Shown: in pieces, positions 1-7,146 of the stretch
How the letters are laid out: each line of letters opens with the position of its first letter
Numbering within the stretch: the stretch's first letter is position 1
Source: Zelonia costaricensis
Lineage: Eukaryota; Euglenozoa; Kinetoplastea; Trypanosomatida; Trypanosomatidae
Direction: 5' to 3'
Assembly (NCBI GenBank): GCA_030849075.1
Contig: JASAOO010002869.1
Coordinates: 1-11,990, forward strand
Length of the DNA stretch: 11,990 nucleotides
Translations under genes and position numbers: made by a program
Notes under the pieces: model-generated
What the model was told of the DNA's origin: nothing
Seen by the model: the letters and a program-made list of their open reading frames with translations, nothing else
The model's database searches: none

Positions 1-468
1 GGGCGTGGGAGCGACGTCGCTGGCTCAGGAGCCGAGACACCGCGGGAAAAAGGGGGGGCGGGGCGGCGGGAAGGGGTGGCTGTGGCTGGGGAACCGGTGC
101 GGCTGCGTCTTGTCTGAGCTATTGGTGAAGAATCGGGTGATGTAGCGGACGTTTGGGCCCGGGTGGCTGCGACCCGTTTACTACCGCACCGCAGTGGACT
201 GACTGAATTCGGCGGCTTTCGCGCGGCCGGTGGGGGGGGGGCGGGTGGCGCGGTTGCCGCACGTCCGTTGCGTGGAACGGTGCGGGAACCATGGGAAAGC
301 TGCGGGGGGAATCAAAAAACAGAAACGGTGTTGGGAGTGCAGAGTTTTTTTTCTTCGGAGTTGCAGCGACACCCTTGTTTGTGGATGTCGGCGATGGGTG
401 GGTTGGGGCGTTTGTACAAGAAGCGAGTGTGGAGGTAAGCGAGGGAAAAAGGGGCGGTGCGCCAGAGC
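1..468 (-). other. Downstream flank / 3'UTR of the J-domain/pseudokinase gene
   Basis: No coding region is credible here; the short frames in this stretch are unrelated to any family I know. On the plus strand it is G-rich, with G runs at about 46-75 and a run of ten G at 232-241, so the minus-strand transcript is C-rich there. A run of eight T at 345-352 becomes an A run in the transcript. The 3' end of the mRNA cannot be placed, because the next gene's splice acceptor is outside the window or not obvious. Confidence 0.6.
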
Positions 469-3400
469 TCAGCTGATGTGCACAATAAACTCGGGATAGG
501 CGCGCGCCCACGGGCACGGCACCCACACGGCGGACGTCGAGTGCTGCGTGACGAAGTGGCTGCGGCGCAGCGCCGCGTAGGCGAGCTTGCTGAACTGGGA
601 CGTGGTGGTGTCGGCCTCGCTCTCGGCGGCGGCGAATTCCTCCGGCGTCTCCTCCACAGTCGTCCCAAGCGCAACACGGCATAGCACCGCCCACAGGCCG
701 CCGCTCGGCCGCGATGCCGGCGCTGTCAGTGCAAACGCAAACATGTCCTTGTGAGGGGTCAGCTGCGCTGCGTGGCGCCGCAGACCACGAAAGCCGTCTT
801 GACAGCGCTCCCACGCTTCCTCCTCGTCGGCGCAAGCGCACCAAACGTAGCGCTCGCGCACCTCGCAGTCGTCGCTGCAGGGCAGGATTGGCGGTGCCTG
901 CGCCACCGCAGAGGGAAGCGCGTAGCTGCCGCGGTGCAGCGTCGTCATCTTGCGCCGACAGCGCCAGTACGTTTCCCACAGCGAGACGTGCCGGTTGTGG
1001 AAGAAACGCACGACCGCCGCCGACGCCGTCAGGGTGGCGGGCAGTTGAAAGGGCGCGACGTCGACGGCGACGAGCTGCACCGGCGGTGTGGCGCCGTGGA
1101 TAGCCCACGAGGCCGGGTACGTCACTTGCTTCGAGAAGATGGCCAGGTCACCCGTGCGAATCTGCTGGAACCGCCGCACAAACTGCCGCGCGTCCAACAG
1201 CGTCCACCGCGGCTCCTCCTTGCCGAGAAGGTGCCCCGCGACTGCCTCCATCACGCGCGCGGCGTCTTCGGCGTCTGCCGTCGCCGCCCCCGCCCCCGCG
1301 GCCGCCGCGCCGTTACCGAAGCCTGCGAGGGCCTGTCGCGTGGTGGGGGATATCGTGGGGGTGCTGTTCGGCGGCGTGGTGAGCGGCTGCGCGGCCGGCG
1401 ACGTCGAGGGGCTGCGCCCGGTTGTTAGCAGTGGTAGCACCTCGGTCATGAGCATGATGCCGAGGTCCATGACATCGCAGTGCTGGCGGTCCGCGAGGCA
1501 AGGCTGTGACGGGGGGCTGCTGGAGTCTGCGGGTCCGCTCTCCCACATTGGGAAGAAGACGCCAAGCGCCGTGTTGCCGAAGTCGTCGTACGTGAAGCTG
1601 CTGAGGCGGATGTGCCCGTGCGCGATGTGACAGGCGTGCAGACACGCGACGCACTCCAGGACGTCGTGCAACCACCGCAGTCCGAGCGGCTCGACCTGCC
1701 GGCGCACGTCGTTGACGGACCGGAAGCGCTGCTGCGTGGCGCCGCGCACGTAGTGCACGAACATCTCGCGGCGCTCACGGTGGTAGAAGACGTCGTGCGC
1801 CGCGACGACGCGGTCGCTTCCACAGGCGAGCGAGACGGCGACTTCCGCGGCCAGAGTACGCCGCGCCACCTCACGGACGGTGAGGTGCCCGTTTGTTGGC
1901 ACGGCGGCGAAGGCGTACCGCTTCAGCCAGCACGGCGTTATCTCCCCCGAGAGGGGGTCGTTGTACAGCGCCTGCAGCAGCGTCACGCCGACGTTGTGCG
2001 GGCCGACCAGCACCGCGTCCTCGATCGCCTCATTGACTTCGAAGCTGCGCACGAGCGCGCCGATGCCGCCCTCATCGTCGCCCGCCAGAACGCGCTGCAC
2101 CCAGCCGGCGCTGTCGGTTGGATCGCTGTTCACAAGGCGCGAGAAGAAGGGGTCGTACGGGTTCGCCGGCTCCGCCTCGAGCCGCGTGTAGTGCAGTAAC
2201 GTGCGCTCGCGCTCGAAGGCGGCGAAGCGCGGTGTCGAGTCTGTGAGCGGAGGCGGCGACTGAGCCGTCGTTGCTGCTTCGGCCGGCGCTGCTTGCTCTG
2301 CGCCGCCCTCCTGCTCCGCTATGCTCTGCACGCACGTCGATGGCAGCTCGCGCAGCGTTGCGGTCAGCTCGGGAAAGTGGGCCGCGCACGTGCTCGCCCA
2401 CTCTGCCACGCCGCGGTCCACCTCCGCCATTTGCTTGTGGAGGAGGAGTAGCTGGGTCTGATAGTCCTCGATGCGCTTGGCGGCCTCGGCGCTGCAGACG
2501 ACCGCGCTCGGCGATGAGACCGCGGCCGGCGTAGGGCTGGGCCCCGTGCCGCCGCTGCTGCCTGCGACACCGCATGCGTTTGCACCGTGGCCCCGCAGCG
2601 TAGCGTACTCGAGGTGCAGCTCTGCGAGTAGGGCGCGCAGGGTGTCTTGCTTGCGGCTCCACGCCTTGAAGTAGTCGCCGCACTGTTGCTGCAGCGCGGC
2701 AAAGGCGTGCGCCGCATACTCGGCAGCGAGGGCGTTGCTCGCCGTGAGTCCCACCTCCTTCACGTCCTCCATAAAGGAGGAGAAGCCCGGCACGGTGCGC
2801 GTCGCCCACTCCTCCATGCGGCCCTGCCACGGCGCCCGCGCAGCCGCCTCGACCGCCTCCACCTGCGCGTGAATGCGCATGAGCGCGTCAAGGGTCTGCC
2901 GCCCTTCGTCCTCTTTGCGGCTTGTCGCGGGCCGCCCATCCGCCTCGCGCTGCTGACACACCCGGAAGTAGCTTTCCGCGACGGCCTTGGCGGTACGCCA
3001 CAGCTCCAGCAACGACGTGAGCTGCTCGCTGGTCGCGCGGGTGAAGACGGCGGCAACGATGGCGCCCCGCGCCTCCTCGCGCCTCGCCACTGCCTCCGAC
3101 ACACTGGACCACCGGAAGTCGCGGTACGTGTGCGGCTGGCCGGCGCATGGGAGCGCGGTCTGGGCGGGGCTGCTGCCTACGCTGGTGCACCCCGCTTCCG
3201 CCGTCGCCGCGGCCTGGACCTGAACGGAGATGAAGTACTGCAGCCGCTGAAAGAGACTCACGTCGCGGTGCAGCTGCGCCCACCGCTCGGTGTCGTCCGA
3301 GACCTGGATGAGGCCTGTAAAGGTGATCGCCTCTGCGGCGGCCCGGTACGTTTCGTGCACGGTGTGCAGGACGCGCGTCACGCTGCGCTGCCGCACGGCC

Positions 3401-4911
3401 GCGGCCACCAGCGTGTCCGCATACTCGTCGGTGTCCTCGTCGCTGACGCTGTCGATGTCGTCGAGGCTGCCGCGTCTACTCGCGGACGACTCCGCCGGGC
3501 CGCTGCCGACGCCACCGGGCGGCGTGGACGCAACCATGTCGCGACGGTGCATCTCAGCCGGCGTGCCCGCCTCCAGTGTGAGCAGACCGAACTGGTGCAG
3601 GTCGTTGGCCCCCACGTGCGAGCTCGCCGTCGTTCGGAAAAGGGAGCGCAGGTAGTCGACGACCACGTTGCCGCGACGCCGGCGCGCCGCCCCGTCGGTG
3701 GGGGCCGCCGCCGTTGCTGTCGCCGCCCCGGCCGCGCTGCTGCGCAGGAGGGCGGCGCAGTCGCTGTCCCAGCCCTGACAGAAGGCAAAGAACTCGAAGT
3801 CCTTGTTGAGCTGCGCGGCGAGCTCGGTGGCGCCGCCGCGATCGGGGTGGTGCACCAGCAGCAGCGCGCGGTAGATTTGCCGGCACTGCGCCCGCTCCTT
3901 CACGAAGCCCCACTTGCGCTGTAGCTGCACGACCGCGAAGTGTTGCAGCGAGACGGGCATGCGGGTGATGTCGCCGGAGCTGCGGTAATCGTCCAGGTCA
4001 TTGGAGCTCTCCCAGCCGCAGGCCACGCGGTAGTCGGCGTAGTGCTGCACGACGCGGCAGGTCTCTAGGGTGGAGAGGTCGTGACGGCGATCCATGAGCA
4101 CCTCAAAGCGGCGCCGCGAGCCGCGCTCGTCCATGGGGTAGCCGTACTGATTGCGCAGCTGCAGACGCACCATGAAGCGATCCACGTAGTGGGTGAGGAG
4201 GGTGCCGACGCAAATGCCGAGCCCGACGGAGAGCACCGTCGCCACGGCGAGCTGCCCCGCCACAGGGATCGCGCTGAGCCCGATGAGAGCGCCGACGCCA
4301 TGACCAATTGCCATGCCGATGCCCATGGTAGTGAGCTCCTTGCCGATGCGGAGGGCCACGTCCCCCTTCGTGGTGCGGTAGCCAAGCGTGTTCAGGTCGC
4401 CGTGACGGTACGCCTGCATAACCTTCACCGACTCGTACACGACGAAGGAGGCGCTCACGACGGGGTTCAGCACCGCGCTGCTTGAGAGCAGCAACCCGTC
4501 CGCGATGGAAATGCCCGCCTTGCCGATGCCGATGGCGATGCGGCGGGTGACCGGGTTGATGGTGACGAGGGCCCCGCTCCGGCTTGAGGCTTGATGAGAC
4601 TGCATCGCACCGGGAGAAGCGGGGCGGGCTGCAGCGGCGCGGCTCGCCACAAGGGCTGAGCTGTCTTCATCCCGCGCGGGAGCAGGGACTCTGGCGTGTT
4701 GCGGCGGCGCATCGACTGCCGTCGCCGCGGGAGCGGGGGCAGCCATCGCGTCGACGACGCCCGGTTGCGCTGGTGACTCAACATGGACGTGCTTCGCCGG
4801 TGGAGTAGCCTTGACGCGTGGGCCCGAGGTCTGGCGGGTTGTGGCACTACCAAGAGGAGAGACGGCGTCGCTTTTCTTCGTCGGCCTCACCGCGGTGCGC
4901 TTCGCTGGCAT
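469..4911 (-). CDS. Large J-domain protein with glycine-rich membrane hairpin and C-terminal pseudokinase-like domain
   Basis: I do not recognise this 1480-residue protein as a named gene. Numbering is from the ATG at 4911. Residues 1-120 are low-complexity (Pro/Ala/Ser, basic). A hydrophobic stretch lies at about 125-163, and a stronger Gly-rich hairpin at about 195-242, with closely spaced glycines and a Pro-Val-Ala-Gly turn. A J domain follows at about 325-380, with an intact HPD motif (H355-P356-D357, followed by R-G-G), so Hsp70 stimulation is plausible. An Asp/Glu-rich patch (about 483-498) precedes a long Ala/Glu-rich, probably helical or coiled-coil, middle (about 500-860). Residues about 965-1250 resemble a protein kinase: candidate ATP lysine K997, helix-C E1023, a catalytic-loop equivalent reading H-G-H and an alpha-F-like C-D-V-M-D-L-G. 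The catalytic Asp is His, so it is probably a pseudokinase. Residues 1275-1480 are unassigned. The frame stays open upstream to a GTG at 4956, but no ATG lies there. The stop is TGA. The J-domain call is fairly firm; the kinase-like call is moderate; function is unknown. Confidence 0.9.
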   Translation of the reverse strand: MPAKRTAVRPTKKSDAVSPLGSATTRQTSGPRVKATPPAKHVHVESPAQPGVVDAMAAPAPAATAVDAPPQHARVPAPARDEDSSALVASRAAAARPASPGAMQSHQASSRSGALVTINPVTRRIAIGIGKAGISIADGLLLSSSAVLNPVVSASFVVYESVKVMQAYRHGDLNTLGYRTTKGDVALRIGKELTTMGIGMAIGHGVGALIGLSAIPVAGQLAVATVLSVGLGICVGTLLTHYVDRFMVRLQLRNQYGYPMDERGSRRRFEVLMDRRHDLSTLETCRVVQHYADYRVACGWESSNDLDDYRSSGDITRMPVSLQHFAVVQLQRKWGFVKERAQCRQIYRALLLVHHPDRGGATELAAQLNKDFEFFAFCQGWDSDCAALLRSSAAGAATATAAAPTDGAARRRRGNVVVDYLRSLFRTTASSHVGANDLHQFGLLTLEAGTPAEMHRRDMVASTPPGGVGSGPAESSASRRGSLDDIDSVSDEDTDEYADTLVAAAVRQRSVTRVLHTVHETYRAAAEAITFTGLIQVSDDTERWAQLHRDVSLFQRLQYFISVQVQAAATAEAGCTSVGSSPAQTALPCAGQPHTYRDFRWSSVSEAVARREEARGAIVAAVFTRATSEQLTSLLELWRTAKAVAESYFRVCQQREADGRPATSRKEDEGRQTLDALMRIHAQVEAVEAAARAPWQGRMEEWATRTVPGFSSFMEDVKEVGLTASNALAAEYAAHAFAALQQQCGDYFKAWSRKQDTLRALLAELHLEYATLRGHGANACGVAGSSGGTGPSPTPAAVSSPSAVVCSAEAAKRIEDYQTQLLLLHKQMAEVDRGVAEWASTCAAHFPELTATLRELPSTCVQSIAEQEGGAEQAAPAEAATTAQSPPPLTDSTPRFAAFERERTLLHYTRLEAEPANPYDPFFSRLVNSDPTDSAGWVQRVLAGDDEGGIGALVRSFEVNEAIEDAVLVGPHNVGVTLLQALYNDPLSGEITPCWLKRYAFAAVPTNGHLTVREVARRTLAAEVAVSLACGSDRVVAAHDVFYHRERREMFVHYVRGATQQRFRSVNDVRRQVEPLGLRWLHDVLECVACLHACHIAHGHIRLSSFTYDDFGNTALGVFFPMWESGPADSSSPPSQPCLADRQHCDVMDLGIMLMTEVLPLLTTGRSPSTSPAAQPLTTPPNSTPTISPTTRQALAGFGNGAAAAGAGAATADAEDAARVMEAVAGHLLGKEEPRWTLLDARQFVRRFQQIRTGDLAIFSKQVTYPASWAIHGATPPVQLVAVDVAPFQLPATLTASAAVVRFFHNRHVSLWETYWRCRRKMTTLHRGSYALPSAVAQAPPILPCSDDCEVRERYVWCACADEEEAWERCQDGFRGLRRHAAQLTPHKDMFAFALTAPASRPSGGLWAVLCRVALGTTVEETPEEFAAAESEADTTTSQFSKLAYAALRRSHFVTQHSTSAVWVPCPWARAYPEFIVHIS
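1276..1422 (-). repeat. Low-complexity Ser/Thr/Pro then Ala/Gly insert in the pseudokinase-like domain
   Basis: Residues about 1164-1212 of the large protein are rich in Ser, Thr and Pro and then Ala and Gly. They fall just after the alpha-F-like segment and before a Trp-containing C-lobe-like segment. It looks like a disordered loop inserted in the C-lobe. Confidence 0.7.
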
Positions 4912-4950
4912 CGCGTGTGACAAGCCCTGCCGGGCGCGACTTGGTGAAGC

Positions 4951-4981
4951 CTGCACGCGACAGAGAGAGAAGAAGGGAGGG
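4951..4981 (-). promoter_or_regulatory. Predicted trans-splice acceptor for the J-domain/pseudokinase gene
   Basis: On the minus strand a 20-base uninterrupted pyrimidine run (4981-4962) is followed by the first AG, in GTGCAG at 4956-4951. This is the usual trypanosomatid arrangement for adding the spliced leader. The mature leader would begin at about 4950 and be about 39 bases long before the ATG at 4911, with no upstream ATG. The site is inferred from sequence; no transcript evidence was available. Confidence 0.65.
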
Positions 4982-5072
4982 CACGACGATGGAGGAGGGA
5001 GTAAAGGGAGGAAGCAGAGTGGGAGCGGCGCACACGTCGATCAGATTCAACGACAGGAGAGGCAGAAGAGCA

Positions 5073-5090
5073 ACACACACACACACACAC
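5073..5090. repeat. (AC)9 microsatellite
   Basis: Nine perfect AC units on the plus strand, followed by related A/C-rich sequence. It reads as a UG repeat in minus-strand RNA and lies about 100 bases before the predicted acceptor of the downstream gene. Confidence 0.95.
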
Positions 5091-5460
5091 AAACACAAAC
5101 GTAGGACAGAAACAGTCAGCGGTAGAGAAGGTTACAAGGAGGTTCTAATGTACAGGAAGGTGTTGAGGGGGGGGGGTAGCGCGGAGCTAGGGAGGGTACG
5201 CGAGAGCGGGCATCAACAGAGCAGCGACCACACAGAGGGGAGTGGAAGGTTGGCAACAGAGCAGGAGAGCAGAGGGCGCGTTTGACAGCCAGACAAGCAG
5301 ACGGCGTAGGGAGAGAAGGGGAAAGGAGGGGATGGGCCCCGCCTCACGTTGAAGCAGTGAAGAGGTTCTAACGTGCGCCACAGCGACGTCGACGGGGGAG
5401 GGGGCCGAGGGAGGAGAGGGAAAGGAATAAATACAGGGGGGCGTAGGGGAGGGAAAGGCG

Positions 5461-5580
5461 GTGTGTGTGTGTGGGGGGGAGGGTACGTCTGAGCGAGTGC
5501 GCGCGTGTGTGTGTGTGTGTGCTTTGGGCGTAGGGGTAGCAAATGACGGTGTCGTGTGTGCGTGTGCGTGTGTTTGTGCG
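5461..5580. repeat. GT-rich repeat block
   Basis: Three GT-rich stretches (5461-5472, about 5505-5521, about 5551-5578) are separated by G-rich and mixed sequence. They read as CA-rich in the minus-strand transcript. Confidence 0.9.
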
Positions 5581-5680
5581 CCTCAGCGGCGTGGCGGGGG
5601 AGAGGGGCGGCAGTTCGCGGTGACGGAAAGGGGGGAGCGAAAGGCAGATGGAGAAATGAAGCGAGGTGGCGCTTTCTTCG

Positions 5681-5712
5681 GGTGGTGCCTCCCGCCACCC
5701 GCAGGCATCACC
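5681..5712. other. Imperfect inverted repeat (hairpin)
   Basis: Ten-base arms at 5681-5690 and 5703-5712 are complementary except for one position, with a 12-base loop between. In the minus-strand RNA nine of ten pairs are Watson-Crick and one is a C-A mismatch. It sits in the non-repetitive part of the spacer. The left side (5665-5670) can also pair with the loop, so an alternative fold is possible. Confidence 0.55.
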
Positions 5713-6137
5713 CGACGACATGGAGAGCCAAAGGGTGGGGTGGAGGCTGCCCACACACCGCAGGGCCCGATGGCGCACGCGAGGCTCGTGGGTGGGAGGG
5801 AGGAAGGGGCATTTCTCCTCGGCTCCAGCTGGATCACCCCCATTTTTGTGTTGTGTTTTTCGCACCACTCCCAGTCGAGCGCTTGCAGGAGCACGCACGC
5901 GCAGAGATGGGGAGCCGGAGGGGCCAAGACACGACACGAGTTTAGAGAGTTTGGACGGACGCCCCGTGTGCGGGAGGGGGGTCATCAGTCGGCGTCCTGC
6001 GCGCACATATAACGGCTAAGGTGTATAAAGGAACTGGGGTGGGGGTGAGCAAGCGACACTCGAAAAGCAAGAAAGACAATAAAGGCAACGCTGCAAAGAC
6101 GCGCACTCGCTAGACAGGCACAAAGTAAAACGTGCGG

Positions 6138-6176
6138 CACACACGCACACACACGCACACGCGCACGCCCGCACAG
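6138..6176. repeat. CA/CG-rich repeat
   Basis: An imperfect (CA)n tract with interspersed CG dinucleotides on the plus strand, reading as a UG/CG-rich tract in the minus-strand RNA. Confidence 0.9.
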
Positions 6177-6235
6177 TGAAAGAACACCAGCAAACACACC
6201 AACACGTCTACGCGCTGGTTCAACAGGGTAGAGAA

Positions 6236-6284
6236 AGGGGGTGGGGTGGGGGTGAGGGTGAGGGTGGGGTGGGGTGGGGTGGGT
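6236..6284 (+). repeat. G-run cluster with G-quadruplex potential
   Basis: Ten runs of three or more G occur within 49 bases of the plus strand, mostly separated by a single T or by TGA. This spacing satisfies the usual intramolecular G-quadruplex pattern several times over. The G-rich strand is the template for the two genes, so any quadruplex would form in DNA; the transcript is C-rich. Confidence 0.85.
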
Positions 6285-6319
6285 GCAGCCCCAGCAGCCG
6301 GGGGATGACGACGGTGGAC

Positions 6320-6364
6320 AAAAAAAAAAAACAGAGAAGAAAAAAAGAAAGGTGAAGGAGAAGG
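6320..6364 (-). promoter_or_regulatory. Long polypyrimidine tract inside the spacer
   Basis: On the minus strand this stretch is almost entirely pyrimidine, with only two interrupting purines, and ends in twelve T. It resembles a trans-splicing signal, but the first AG downstream on that strand is at 6216-6215, over 100 bases away, and no credible gene follows. It could be a cryptic processing site or simply spacer composition. Confidence 0.35.
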
Positions 6365-6643
6365 CACACGTTTAAGGGCGAAATCGATGTCGAACAGAGA
6401 AGAAGGAGAAGAACAAAAGAAGGAAGACTCACTGCGTCCAAAGGAAACAGGCGAATTGGGGAGCGGCACGAGCGCGCGGGGCGACGTGGGACGGGGACAG
6501 AATGTCAAGGGATGGGAGGAGGCAAGGAGAGGTGAGAGGGGCGAGAGGAGAACACGGCACTTATTTTCGTTTCTTTTGTTTTCCGTCTCAGGCATGAGTG
6601 CAGGCCTGCCGCACTCTCGACGCCTCGGCAGAGGGTGTGTTTC

Positions 6644-6681
6644 TGTGTGTATTGGTGTGTGTGTGTTTGTGTGTATTGGTG
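6644..6681. repeat. 14-bp direct repeat within GT-rich tract
   Basis: The same 14 bases, TGTGTGTATTGGTG, occur at 6644-6657 and 6668-6681, a period of 24. This looks like a small slippage-type tandem duplication. Confidence 0.85.
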
Positions 6682-6792
6682 AAAATAAAAGCAAAAACGC
6701 CACGCCTTTCTCTGAGATGCAACCCTCCTCTTCCTCCTTATAGGCAGCGCACCGAGCCGCAGACGGAAAATGAAGACACAGAACAGAACAGC

Positions 6793-6812
6793 CACACACA
6801 CACACACACACA
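6793..6812. repeat. (CA)10 microsatellite
   Basis: Ten perfect CA units on the plus strand, reading as a UG repeat in the presumed 5-oxoprolinase 3'UTR. Confidence 0.95.
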
Positions 6813-6916
6813 AAAGCACAGACGGACACACAAAGTAAACGCGAAGTTGAGCACGAGTATGAACCATATGTACACATACACGCACAAGCACACATGCGTC
6901 AGTGCAAAACGAAAAA

Positions 6917-6932
6917 CAAACAAACAAACAAA
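6917..6932. repeat. (CAAA)4 tetranucleotide repeat
   Basis: Four perfect CAAA units on the plus strand, reading as UUUG in the minus-strand transcript, about 215 bases after the 5-oxoprolinase stop codon. Confidence 0.95.
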
Positions 6933-7146
6933 CACGCAAAACACGAAGTGCAGAGATCGTCAAGAGGAGTTCTGCACATCGGCGCACAAGATAACCAAAA
7001 GAAAAACAGAATGAACCTCTCTGCGTCACCCGTTCTTCACCTGTCTGCGTCCTTGTCCAGCTCGCTTGGTGCTCGTTGACCGCACTCATCGGCAAGCCTG
7101 CTCTACCCAGCTCGTTCCGTCGTATAGGGAGCACGCTTCACGGCTT

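Larger units (their letters stand above)
4982..7146 (-). other. Long spacer, probably mostly the 5-oxoprolinase 3'UTR
   Basis: This 2.2 kb stretch between the two genes has no convincing open reading frame; its longer frames are translations of dinucleotide repeats. In trypanosomatids polyadenylation of the upstream gene is coupled to the next splice acceptor and usually falls a few hundred bases before it. That would place the 5-oxoprolinase poly(A) site somewhere near 5050-5450 and give a 3'UTR of about 1.7-2.1 kb. The content is mainly simple repeats, G-rich and pyrimidine tracts, with a more complex block at about 5660-6010. Confidence 0.6.

Noticed and set aside
119..1108. A 329-codon minus-strand frame overlapping the end of the J-domain gene in another frame
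   Set aside because: Its composition is that of a shifted G/C-rich gene and it lies mostly inside the real coding sequence.
2647..3924. A 425-codon plus-strand frame antisense to the J-domain gene
   Set aside because: Arg/Ala/Leu-rich shadow of the minus-strand gene, with no recognisable domain.
4911..4956. Fifteen-codon N-terminal extension of the J-domain protein
   Set aside because: It starts at GTG, and the predicted splice acceptor lies inside it.
5368..6006. A 212-codon minus-strand frame in the spacer
   Set aside because: It begins with GTG (first ATG at 5985), and much of it is His-Thr and Pro-rich sequence from dinucleotide repeats. It could only be revived by ribosome profiling.
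6236..6284. Telomere-like repeat
   Set aside because: The G runs are separated mostly by T or TGA and do not form the TTAGGG unit of trypanosomatid telomeres.
6110..6895. A 261-codon minus-strand frame in the spacer
   Set aside because: Cys-Val and Phe/Ser-rich sequence produced by TG and T/C repeats; it does not resemble a protein.
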